The notes under the pieces: generated by a model | What the model was told of the DNA's origin: nothing | What the model saw: the letters and a program-made list of their open reading frames with translations, nothing else | The model's database searches: none | Shown here: piece by piece, positions 35,101-46,287 of the stretch | Layout of the letters: each line of letters starts with the position of its first letter | How positions within the stretch are numbered: the stretch's first letter is position 1 | Position numbers and translations under genes: made by a program | From: Megachile rotundata | Lineage: Eukaryota > Arthropoda > Insecta > Hymenoptera > Megachilidae | DNA: 64,000 nt | Reading direction: 5' to 3' | Assembly: GCF_050947335.1 (NCBI RefSeq) | Contig: NC_134997.1 | Coordinates: 2,852,001 to 2,916,000, forward strand

Positions 35101-36080
35101 AGTCAAATATATGAATATAGCAAGAATTGCTGCATTTGCCTTATTGGCATAAAATCTAGGAGAAGATCCGTCGTCTCTTTAATTGTTATAATGAAAAACA
35201 GCTATTAATACAATAATATGTTCATTCTTAATTTATCAAGACCCATACTTTAGAAACTACTTTCAAAAGATTTTAATAGCTATTTTGTACATTTTCAGTA
35301 CATAATTATATTATACATATTTAATAATTTGAAATTTCACTTACGCAAATTGTAATACTTTTTCAGTAATAGGTTAAAACACTCACCGATAAATTCCTCT
35401 TTTACAAACCGTTATGGTATATTCACGTATTTTTCGTAGTTTATATCGATGAATGTATTTTGTTGAAAGAAAAAGGAAAGTCGCGCGTAAACACAAAGCT
35501 ACATAAAAATTACTCGTAATTATCACTTCAGTTTGCTACAAAAAGGAACTATCCGAATTTTACAGAGAGATGTGAACAGATGAACCCAACGACATGCACC
35601 TTGTGATTTTGTATCGAAATGTGACTTCTCCGTCATGCTAGCAAGGTCCTCCGGGTCCTTTCGAAGACAATCCTGTGGTGGGGGAACTGGTGCCGATAAA
35701 TTATAGTGCGAGATAGAGACGATGGAATCCATAATTAATTATTTTAATCGTGTATGTCATTTTGTTTCTTCCTTCACAGCTTTTTCCTGTTTGGCATGTT
35801 TCTCTCTTGCACGTACCTACGTCTGAATATTTCTCGACGCAAAATCAAATGTTTCTGAATTCGTTACCGAATTCCTCGTAAATTGTCTATGCCACAAAAT
35901 ATTGAATTCTTCGGTTCTTTTGTGAAAGTGCCTTACTGATGTCTCTGATGCACGTAAGTTCCGCTGCTGTAACTTGGCTAGAATTTCTGCCCCCTACGGG
36001 TCTTCTGCTTGCTCTTTTATACCCCGAAAATTCGGAATTTGCCTTTTACTTTTCAAGTCCACGCAAGCTACCCCTATGAT
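35101..36080. other. Intergenic DNA with a promoter-like motif
   Basis: No gene is recognised. On the minus strand GGGGTATAAAAGAGC (36,010-36,024) resembles an LTR or host TATA promoter. A 69-codon minus frame at 35,523-35,732 downstream of it is unrecognised. Confidence 0.35.
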
Positions 36081-36853
36081 AAATGCGTACAATTTTTACA
36101 TATTATTTTTAATTGATTATGTAGACATTAATTAATAAAGCAAATATTTTTATTAATTCGTTAGTAATATATTCTGACTAATATTGAATAATTTTAACAA
36201 AAAAATGATAATTTAATAATAATTTAATTCGAAATACATTCTCTGTCTTTTTCTACTTGCTGTACGCGTATCGTACAAAGACATAGGCTAGCGAAGGGCG
36301 TGATCTTTGTTTAAAATATTACGTCCGATTTGTATTTCTTTAGACTGATGAAAGAATGCATTTATTGGATTACTAATCATTTATTTTGATTCTTAATTCA
36401 TCAATTCAATATATTTTAATATATAAATAATAATTATTAATAACCTAAATAGTTTATGTTTTATTAACTGATTAAATAATTCATATGGTTATTCTTTCGA
36501 CACATGGCGCAATCGGTAAAAAAAGAAACAGTCAATAATAAAAGTACTGAAGAATAATCAAAATGATGAATTTACAATAAAGAAACTAAATATACATCGA
36601 GATCCCTCAGAGTTGAATCTTCTGGGATGTTACAACTTCCTCCTTATACCGTCTCTTATCCTCAAGACACATGTTTCCAGTTTTTGGGAAACGCTGAATA
36701 ATGCATTTGCAGCAACGGCAGGTTTTTTCCGTTATTCCTTGAAGATGCTGTACCTTCTTCAAATAACACATCTTCCAGTGCTTACGCCTTGCGTCACGGG
36801 TGGGTGGTCTTAATATTTCGATATAATTCCAGAGGGGGGGGGGGGGGGGGGGG
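36081..36853 (+). repeat. 770-bp duplicated repeat ending in poly-G, copy 1
   Basis: Closely similar, in the same orientation, to 41,626-42,397. It ends in a run of 20 G at 36,834-36,853. No convincing protein. Confidence 0.8.
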
Positions 36854-37244
36854 TATATAAAAAATTTCTTAAGCTTCCATTCTCTTTTAGAACATTTCTC
36901 GGGATGAGGAATATTGTTCAGATTATTATTGTGTATTTAATGATTGTTCATATGATTTCTTCTTTCTTTCTTTCTCTATCTATATACATATATGTGTGTG
37001 TGTATATTTTTACCTCGGACTTAAGTTTACTTATTAAAATTAGAAAAATATATTATTAAATTTTTTTTCTTTATAAATATATACGTTTGTAGGATTGGAT
37101 CAGACGAAGTTGTCGAAATAAAAGGCCCGTAACACTTTGGTTTTTAAAGATATTCAATATACAGTAAAGACTGGATAACTGCAACAAAATCGGGACCCAA
37201 GCGTTGCAGTTATCGAGTCGACGTGTCGATTCTTTGTTTACATT
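36854..37244. other. Simple repeats and a Tc1-like terminus
   Basis: Contains TTTC and TG-rich microsatellites (36,960-37,010). At 37,160-37,213 is a CAGTAAAGACTGGATAACTG terminus whose GATAACTGCAAC/GTTGCAGTTATC arms form a perfect 12-bp hairpin, the same layout as other CAGTA elements here. Confidence 0.5.
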
Positions 37245-40200
37245 TGTGTAACGACTCTGGAACCTAGGTTCAGATAGTTACTAGCGCTAGGAAGGTAAAG
37301 AGCAGCTTTTACCAACTGAACGACTCGTTGTGGAAAATAACTAAAGATTGTGGGATTCGTGTGGTGTGCGGTTAAGGAGTGAAATCCACAGGTCAATGTC
37401 TTTCAACAATTCGGTTTATTCAAACAAAATACTGAAGATAATGAATTTAACAAATAACAAGTAATAAATAACAACAAAATATGAAAAGTATACTAGTTTG
37501 ATCAAAAGGAACTAAACAGAGTTTGATATAATAATAACAGAAATAATAGAACTTGGTAAATTAAACAGTACGTAATAGATAATTGTAAATTTAACTAAAT
37601 CTGATTTTGGACAAAGCTAACTTCGCTTTTATGTATTTAACTGAATTCGGTATTCTATATTATTTGGTTCTCGTCCTAAACGCTGTCGCAATTACAAAAG
37701 TTAACTTGATCAATACGTTTATAATTTATATAATGAATATTCTTTACGGAATTATTAATATTAGCGCGTTATAGTCTACCGCAGCGAGGAACACGACCTA
37801 AGTGTGATTCTCTACGTGTACCTAAATACTCTTTCGCAAAGTTAGATAGATTAACAATTTTATCTGATATCTAACGCGGTGTAGTCGACTACTGAGATTA
37901 CGCTGATGACAGAACAATATTCTTTTACTAATTCAAGTTCAAAATTTGTTTGAATCTAAATGAATTACTTACTCGGAACAGTTACTCTTTTAATCTGACT
38001 CGACAACTGATTGTCCATGACCCTTTTTGTCAAAACGAACACTGACAGCCAAAACCAGATCGCTTAATTGGGGAGCCTGTTGTTCACTGGCTACTAGAAC
38101 GACCTAACGATACAGGAAAAGGGTGAACAGTGTAAGTTCAACAGGGTAGCAAATCAATTGATTCTAATTATAAAATTGTGATTACTGAACTGCCACCCAA
38201 AAGACACGGGCTTCAGAGACCAAGCCGCTCAAATGGGGAGCCTGCGTTAGCTAGCTACGAAACGATCCAGAGCGAGCTCCGAGAATCTGATGGCGCGTTA
38301 GCAATCCGATGTAAAATCAAATGTGAGTAGCTGAGAGCTATCGTTTCGATATCTTAGCCTTTCTTGGCGCCAAGTATAGCACTCTCCTAGCGGAGTTTCA
38401 GATACGAGACCGTTTGAATGGGGAGCCTGCGTTAGCTAGCTACTAGAACGACCCACGATCAAGTATGCAAATGGCGTATACCCGCTTTACCAGTCAAGTA
38501 TTAAGAATCGTTGCGGCTCTTGACAGCGAAAACTGTTCCGGTTATACTTATCCAGGAGACTTCTAGCTTGCTCGACTTCGAAAACTGTTCTGCGATTTTG
38601 GCGAGTTTCGCTCGGCCTTTTATACTCGCCAGCCTGGCAAATTCTCGGAAAACCCCCATAATGTCGAAATATAATATTGTCGTATAAATTCGTAATTAGA
38701 CATTAATTGTGCAAACGAACGATTTAATTACATTATTAATATCGCATTCTACATAATGGTTTATATTCCTGATATAAAAATAGTAATTAAATAGTGTTTT
38801 AATGAAAATTGTATTTTCTATCTCCTTCTATACACTGCGCACGACTTCTATACGAGTCGGAGCTAAGTGTATAAGCATACGATGCTTCTAGAATATTCCA
38901 TTGAATAATATTATAATTTACAATATATACTGCAATAAACTAACATCTGACTCTAGTTCCGGATAACATAATACAATTAGTACGCTCGATATGTATTGAC
39001 TAATTTGTTTAACTGATAGTTTTTAATAACTAATAATGTCCTAATTGTAAAATATATTCCTATCCTTCTCTAAGTAACGCAAGAATTCCAGGAAATTCGA
39101 AGCGAGCATCGCGGCACGTAAACACATAGCATTGCGGAATTTTCCTTACAAAACCATACATTTATTCGAATAGTTATAAAATAATACATTAATTTTGTTT
39201 TAAATAAATTAACTTAACATGATTGTCTTTGTAAACTAAACATAAAATAATTATAAAATAATTATTGAAAATTAAAAATATAAATATATATATATATATA
39301 CCGACCGTTCAACTAAATACATAAGATAATTGATAATAATCTATCGTCGGTAACAGTCTATTACTGTCGGTAACAAAACTATTGGTAAGTGATTGTTCTG
39401 AACTGTTACGTACGCCAATGATTTTTTACTCCTCGAAGATGAATATTCAGAAATAGCCTGAGACCACCGCGAAGCGAGAGTCTAGTCTTGCCTAGGTTTT
39501 CCAGTTACCAGGGTTTCCTTATTAGGCTTCGCTCGAGAACATCTAACGTCTTCGGACCAACGCGATGAAAATTCGTTAGACGAAAACGTCGCGTTGATTC
39601 GTTCCCACCGTCTCCACCACTACTCGTTTTCTACCCATTTTTGAGTATAAAAAGGGTTATGGAGAAGACGCCTAGGACCCATTTAATTCGTGAACGTCGT
39701 CTAATACGGAACCTCTGTCCGTGGACCCAGTAGATTATTAAACGTCGTCTAATACGGAACCTCTGTCCGTGGACCCAGTTAATTCTCGAACGTGGACTAA
39801 CGAGGAACCTTTGTCAGAGTTTAGTTAGAGTCTTTCACGTTGAATTAAAACTAAGTCACTTTTGAGCAAGATCGGGTTAGAGTCCCCTTCGAGCAACATT
39901 GATAACCATACAGTACGTATAGTTTACTGTTAGGCATTTTTTCTAAAGTATTTTCGGATCCCCGTTTCGCTTGTTTTTCGTTAAAACTGGGCAGGATTAA
40001 ATTCTCGCTTTGTCGGAGTCGAAACATATTAAACTAAAGTAAAATCAAGTCAAGAACATTTCTTGTAAAAATCACCTTAACCGACAAATACACATAACCA
40101 TTTGTAATTCCGGTTTTGGGAAAAGAATATATTTTCAACTTTTATCTTTAAACTTAATTATTGCCTTTGTCAATTTATAACCAAAGTCCTAACAAACCCA

Positions 40201-40523
40201 CCAGTCGGTATATCTTAGCCGCTCGAGGTATACTGGCATATCTTTGTTACGAGCACAACTACTAACATTTCCTGTGACACCCGGCGTTAGCCATACGTCG
40301 GCTAGTTCACATATCATTTTCCTGGGGCACCCGGCGTTAGCCATACGTCGGCTCATCCCCGCGTCTATTTTCCTTTGGCGCTCAGGTTAAGTAACAAACC
40401 TGAGTTAGCCTAGTAACACTACCTTGACCAAAATACAGCCCCCAGCCACGCGGCTGTGACCCCTCCGGCTCGTAACAGAACATAAGACTGCCATGTTGGA
40501 AAAACTCTTCCCGGGACGTTACA
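37245..40523 (+). mobile_element. 3.3-kb LTR-like unit without coding capacity
   Basis: Starts TGTGTAACGACTCTGG and ends GGGACGTTACA, with the 4-bp duplication CATT on both sides (37,241-37,244 and 40,524-40,527). There is no open frame above 60 codons in its whole length. It has a TATAAAAAGGG box at about 39,648 and internal repeats: GGGGAGCCTG...CTAGCTAC near 38,070, 38,237 and 38,418; ACGGAACCTCTGTCCGTGG at about 39,707 and 39,757; CGGCGTTAGCCATACGTCGG at 40,282 and 40,331. No LTR pair is seen inside. It is best read as a very long solo LTR or a large LTR-less derivative. Confidence 0.6.
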
Positions 40524-40959
40524 CATTTTCGAGGAAAACGCTGGCTAGTAAATCGCTGAACACCCTGTATATATACATTAACGTTTCGATATTAAGAACT
40601 GGACAATCGTGATGCTTGTGTGATTATGTGTTTGTTTACTGTGGGTTCCGAAAATTGTACTATTATTATACGGAAAACATCAAATATGACAGTCATCCTT
40701 TTTACTTGACAATCCCATTGAGCGGGTATTGATATGCTCTTGTCGATTTTAGCGAGTAAATAGGTTTCTTGTCATACGACGATATACTTCAAAATTAATG
40801 AAGAATTTTCGCATCGTAAATTCACTCATGAGATAAGCGTCCAAGTATTCTTTAATTTTATGTCGTTAAACAAATAGTCATTTTTTTTAATTATCTAAAA
40901 AAACTGCGCTTTATCTTTACCTTTATTTTCGCTTAATCCATACTATTAGTTTCGTTAAT

Positions 40960-41275
40960 AAATTTATACTTATTAATAGTTGTGAATTTTATAATTACTT
41001 ACCGGCTGACATATTACCGATGATGGTAACTATGTTACCGATATCGCGCGATTTGTTTGTTCACGACCAGGGTCAACCGTCACGCTTGCACCCGTCGCTC
41101 ACGCATCTGAGCGCGCGCTATTCTCTCGCTCTGATTGGTCAGTGTTTTTCATTAATAATTCAAAAACTAAGCTTTAACCAGCATTTTGGTAAAGGAAAAA
41201 GTTGTTCAGAATTACCCCAGCTACCACCCCCTAAAATTATGCCCACCAGTAGCCGAACACCTTGTATATATATGT
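40960..41275 (+). repeat. Family I right end fragment
   Basis: Shares CTGATTGGTCAGTGTTTTTC, CAAAAACTAAGCTTTAACC and the end AGCCGAACACCTTGTATA with other family I copies. Confidence 0.75.
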
Positions 41276-41625
41276 ACTGATTACCGACTGTCGAATTTGA
41301 TAGATATGGTAATAGATACGTGATGTACTGTCGGTAATTGGCAACTACTGTCGATAATTAACTATTCTTATTGGTGGGTACAATACTGTCGTGATAGCGA
41401 AGGAAATAAAAGAAAAAAGATTCTTCCCGCGGACGTTACAAAAGCGTAAACAAGAATTGTACAGTGAGCTTGTCAGGCTTACGCCGAGATGTCAATAAAA
41501 ACCAGACAATCTAATTTAAGTGAAGGGAAATTTATAAAACGAAAAATCCTCAGTCCCGCAGGCCGGCGTTTCCTTTTCTAAATTACCGACCGGTATTCGT
41601 TGAAATCATACCGAGACGAAACAAT
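41276..41625. other. Intergenic DNA with LTR-like fragment
   Basis: The block 41,453-41,620 pairs with 20,888-21,058 (AGGCTTACGCCGAG, CGCAGGCCGGCGTTTCC). Nothing else is recognised. Confidence 0.5.
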
Positions 41626-42397
41626 AAATGTGTACAATTTTTACATATTATTTTTAGTTATTTATGTAAACATTAATTAATAAAGTAAATATTTTTATTA
41701 ATTCGCTAGTAATATATTATGACTAATACTGAATAATTTTAACATAAAAATGATAATTTAATAATAATTTAATTTGAAATACATTCTCTGTCCTTTTCTA
41801 CTTGCTGCACGCGCATCCTACAAGGACCTAGGCTAGCGAAAGGCGTGATCTTTGTTTAAAATATTGCGTACGATTTTAATTTCTTTAGACTGATGAAAGA
41901 ATGCATTTATTCAATAACTAATCATTTATTTTGATTCTTAATTAATCAGTTCAATATATTTTAATGTATAAATAATAATTATTAATAATGTAAATAGTTT
42001 ATGTTTTATTGACTGATTAAATAATTGATATGGTCATTCTTTCGACACATGGCGCAATCGATAAAAAAAGAAATAGTTAATAATGAAAGTAATAAAAAAT
42101 AATCAAAATGATAAATTTACAATAAAGAAACTAAATATACATCGAGATTCCTTAGAGTTGAATCTTCTGGGATGTTACAACTTGCTCCTTATGCCGTCTC
42201 TTATCCTCAAGACACGTCTTTCCAGTTTTTGGGAAACGCTGAATAATGCATTTGCAGCAACGGTAGGTTTTTCTGTTATTCCTCGGAGATGCTGTGCCTT
42301 CTTCAAATAACACATCTTCCAGTGCTTACGCCTTGGATCACGGGTGGGCGGTCTTAATATTTCGATATAATTCTGGGGGGGGGGGGGGGGGGGGGGG
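41626..42397 (+). repeat. 770-bp duplicated repeat ending in poly-G, copy 2
   Basis: Direct partner of 36,081-36,853. It ends in a run of 23 G at 42,375-42,397. Confidence 0.8.
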
Positions 42398-42467
42398 ACC
42401 ACCTCGGACCACCCACCTAGGAAAAACCGACAAACATGCATAGAAAAAATATTCCTTTGCAACTAAA

Positions 42468-43813
42468 AAGTTGTCCAGAACCACGCCCCTAACAACATAT
42501 TCGAAGGACATTAAAATCGTTCGAAGTTGATTTCAAAAGTTAATAACAATTTTTCGCTAATATCTCGAAAACTAAATCTTTCCGCGCAATTTGTATATGA
42601 ACAAAATTGTACGGAATCATGTCCGCGATAAGATATTGAAAGCGCACTAAAATCGAGAAAAGTTTATTTTAAAAGTTGCCGGTTTTTTTTGCAATAACAA
42701 CACTTTACAATTAAAAAATGAAAAATTTTTTGATAATGGTACCAATGGGGAGTCTGAACCCACCAGATGCAAAAGGTTTCGTTCCGATCGGTCAACCCAG
42801 TTAGGCGTAATCGGCGAACATACATAGAAAAAGAAAAAAGTTGCCGGTTTTTTTGCAATAACAACACTGCAATTAAAAAATGAAAAATTTTTTGATAATG
42901 GTACCAATGGGGAGTCAGAACCTACCAGATGCAAAAGGTTTCGTTCCGATCGGTCCATCCAGCTAGGCGTAATAGGCGGGCACGCATAGGAAAAAAAAAA
43001 AAAAAAAAAAAAAAATACTGATCGAATTGAGTAACATCCTCCTTTTTCGAAGTTGGTTAAAAATATCGATTTCGGTTGAATATAAATACGCTTGGCTGAT
43101 TTTTTCTTGAAATAGACCATGTTTTTTCAGTGGGATTATCTCTATGCTTAAGACTATTATCTCTAGCGCGAGGAATGCCCTGAAAAGTAGGTTTTCAAAC
43201 GATTATCATGTATTTTTAACCGACTTCGAAAAAGGAGGAGGTTACTCAATTCGATCAGTATATTTTTTTTTTTTTTTTTTTTCCTATGTATGTTCGCCGA
43301 TTACGCCTAACTGGGTGGACCGACCGGAATGAAACCTTTTGCATATGGTAGGTGCTGACTCCCCATTGGTACCATTATCAAAAAATTTTTCATTTTTTAA
43401 TTGCAAAGTGTTGTTATTGCAAAACAACTGGCAACTTTTTTCTTTTTCTATGTATGTTCGCCGATTACGCCTAACTGGATTGACCGATCGGAACGAAGCC
43501 TTTGGCATCTGGTGGGTTCAGACTCCCCATTGGTACCATAATCAAAAAATTTCGCATTTTTTAATTGCAAAGTGTTGTTATTGCAGAAAAACCGGCAACT
43601 TTTAAAATAAACTTTTCTCGATTTTAGTGCGCTTTCAATATCTTATCGCGGACATGATTCTGTACAATTTTGTTCATATACAAATTTCGCGGAAATGTTT
43701 AGTTTTCGAGATATTAGCGAAAAAAATTGTTATTAACTTTTGAAATCAACTTCGAACGATTTTAATGTCCTTTTAATATGTTGTTAGGGGCGTGATTCTG
43801 GACAACTTTTTCC
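42468..43813. repeat. Large inverted repeat with internal tandem units (family J)
   Basis: Two arms of about 600 bp (42,468-43,064 and 43,207-43,813) face each other across a 140-bp spacer. Each arm holds two tandem units with CCAATGGGGAGTC/GACTCCCCATTGG and ATTACGCCTAACTGG. The inner edges read ACCGACTTCGAAAAAGGAGG next to poly-T. Long frames here are translations of the repeat and differ between copies. Related arms lie at 54,110-54,290 and 54,866-55,380. Confidence 0.75.
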
Positions 43814-44020
43814 TCTTACAAAATTGACGGAAAGCTTTTGTTTTCGAGACATTACAGAAATTGTTGTTAACTTTTGAAGCCAACTTCGAACGATTTTTAT
43901 GTCCTTCTAGTACGTTATTAGTAGCATGATTCTAAACGAGTTTTTCCTTATGCATAATTGGCGGTAAGCTCTGGTTTTCGTGATATTAGCGAATAACTAT
44001 TGTTATTATTATTAGTGGAA
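43640..44020 (+). repeat. Degenerate ~145-bp tandem units
   Basis: A unit containing GATTCTGnACAAnTTTTTCC, GTTTTCGAGATATTAGCG and CAACTTCGAACGATTTTAATG is repeated about 2.5 times with increasing divergence to the right. Confidence 0.6.
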
Positions 44021-44507
44021 CGCCCCGTGCTACGCACGGGAAAGACAAGAAAGGGCAATTACAATGCACTGTACCAAAACACTAACTAAGCTTTGCCGCT
44101 TTGACACGCAACTTATGCAGCAAGATGAGTTCACGTTGACGTTGGTGTATTATTCCCATTGCTTGGTACAGTCTCCCTACCGTTCTAACAAACATTTTTT
44201 TTATTTTTTAGTTGCAAAGGATTATTTTTTCTATGTATGTTCGGCGGTTTTTCCTAGGTGGGTGGTCCGATCGGAACAAAGCCTTTCGCATCTTGTGGAG
44301 TCTAACTCCCCATTGATACCATTATCAAAAATTTTTTCATTTTTTAGTTGCAAAGGATTATTGTTGCAAAAAAAGTTGAAAAACGAATATCCATGTCGTC
44401 TTTTACTTAATTATGTTCATGGCATTTACGCAGACAAAAAAAAGCCCGGAAGAACTGTCTCACAGTATCCTATACAATTCTCCCCATTCCACTAAAAAGC
44501 GTGAAAT
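44021..44507. repeat. Family J fragment plus a flank shared with 56.4 kb
   Basis: 44,228-44,375 is another diverged J unit (GTTCGGCGGTTTTTCC ... CTCCCCATTGATACC). 44,375-44,507 is nearly identical to 56,394-56,527, including AAAAAAGCCCGGAAGAACT. The 143-codon frame across it is repeat translation. Confidence 0.55.
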
Positions 44508-45647
44508 AAAATAATTTTCAGAAAAAAAATACACCGACTTCGAAATGCACTAAAAAGTATAAAATTATTTCTATTTCCTAATGAAGTAATTTCTATTTTT
44601 TTGAATCATACAATTACGTCACAGATATGAATTAAACCTATTCACTCGTTAGGTAGTATATTAAATACATTTCAACTTTTTCGGAGGCGGCGCAAAGTTA
44701 AAAATACCTCAGTAAACGTTACTACCAATAACCAGTTGATTGCGGTATGGCGTATTGGAAATTAATAAATCCTGAGAAAGAATACGAACCATTATAGATA
44801 TATCTGGTAATATACGTAAATGTAATGACTGCATCTTCATTTCGCAACGTTTCTGATATAAATGAAATTGAATCGACTTCGTTCGCATGTGGAAACCAGG
44901 GATCTAAGAACCAATAAACGGAGCCCACGACGCGGGAATCACCAAATTTGCGGCAGATGGGCTCTATCTTTATAGCATATGCGGCGATCGAGTCTTTTCG
45001 TCGCATACTCTATGAATCTATCCCTTTGCGGACTACCACCGCATATATGCGTTCTGCGTAAATCGTCAAATTGGCCGAAGAACTCATATATGCGTTCCGC
45101 GAAAACAACTGATAGAGCCGAGAAACGCGTACATGTGTGCATGCACATAAATCTGTGCATGTACATATAATATGTCCAGAATTTGACTTGGAATGCTATG
45201 AACGAAAACCGCGTTTAAGCAAAAATATGCGCTGGCAATTTTTAATGACTATCGCGGCAGGAGCTCGGCCCCACGGTACGGTTCACTTCGAACCGTCCTG
45301 TACGCAAAGGGCTAGATAGACCATAGTTACATTCTATACGCATTAACACCTACTTCGCAGCGTGCTGTCGGATTATATGTATAGAAAAAAAATAGCTATA
45401 CAAGCTTTGCCTATGTTTGGCTGTCCAAAGGTTAACATGTTCAAGAAAATCTTTTAATTATGCGCCGCCTCCGAAAAGGTTGAAATGTATTTAATATACT
45501 ACCTAACGAGTAAATAGGTTTAATTCATATCTGTGACGTAATTGTATGATTCAAAAAAATAGAAATTACTTCATTAGGAAATAGAAATTATTTTATACTT
45601 TTTAGTGCATTTCGAAGTCGGTGTATTTTTTTTCTGAAAATTATTTT
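44508..45647. mobile_element. ACACCGACTTCG long-inverted-repeat element, longer form
   Basis: Arms of about 185 bp (AATAATTTTCAG, then ACACCGACTTCGAAATGC, to CGGAGGCGGCGC) face each other. The interior carries a 94-codon minus frame (44,722-45,006) that I do not recognise; it recurs at 56,696-57,004 with five amino-acid changes. Compared with that copy, this one has about 310 extra bases (45,015-45,320). Its right edge lies in the end of the gypsy integrase. Confidence 0.75.
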
Positions 45648-46287
45648 ATTTTTGTTTGATTATTAATTAAAATTTCGTAATAAGGAGTTTTGACTTCATG
45701 AATTCGATATGGTCCTAACCACTCAGAATCCAATTTGTTTTTCTTGTGGTCATTATGAACTAAAATGAAATCTCCTTGTTTGAAGACCGTTTGAGTTCGA
45801 ACGATTTTCTTTTTGTGATCACAGAGATATCTCTTTTTGCTTCGCAGTAATGTTTCGCGCGCTAGCTCTAAATATTTATTCAATTGTTTTTGCCATAGTG
45901 GAAACATATCGTTATAGCTCAAACTCGTAGTCTTTGCTATTGCCGTAGGTAAATTAGCTTTCCGTCCGAACGTTAGTTCGAAGGGCGTAAATCCTGTTGC
46001 CTCATGTACTGAAGTATTATATCCTAAACAAATGAAATTCAAAACCTCGTCTCATTCTTTATCGTTGTCATGCAAACTAGTGCGTATTAAATCTTTAACT
46101 GTCGCGTGTGTCCTTTCTAATGATCCATTGGATTGTGGGTGAAACGATGTAGTTTTAATGTGTTTGATTTTAAAAGCTTCGTCGAATTTTAGCATCAGGT
46201 CGCTAACAAAATTCTGTCCTTGGTCGGTGAGGACTGTCTTTGGTGCTGAGAAAATATAAATATAATGTTCTAAAAGAGCGTTAATAA
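45648..46287 (-). pseudogene. Gypsy integrase, C-terminal part
   Basis: Two frames (46,284-46,052 and 46,042-45,648) encode the second half of a Ty3/gypsy integrase. They show APKTVLTDQGQNF with the second catalytic aspartate, FHPQSNGSLERTHATVKD with the glutamate, then the post-core domain GFTPFELTFGRKANLP and a DFILVHNDHKK/GPYRI chromatin-side segment. One in-frame stop separates them (near 46,047). It is continuous in sense with 47,849-48,278 across the palindromic insertion. Confidence 0.85.

Noticed and set aside
42647..43605. Long frames rich in phenylalanine across the J repeat
   Set aside because: They are translations of poly-T and repeat units in several frames on both strands.
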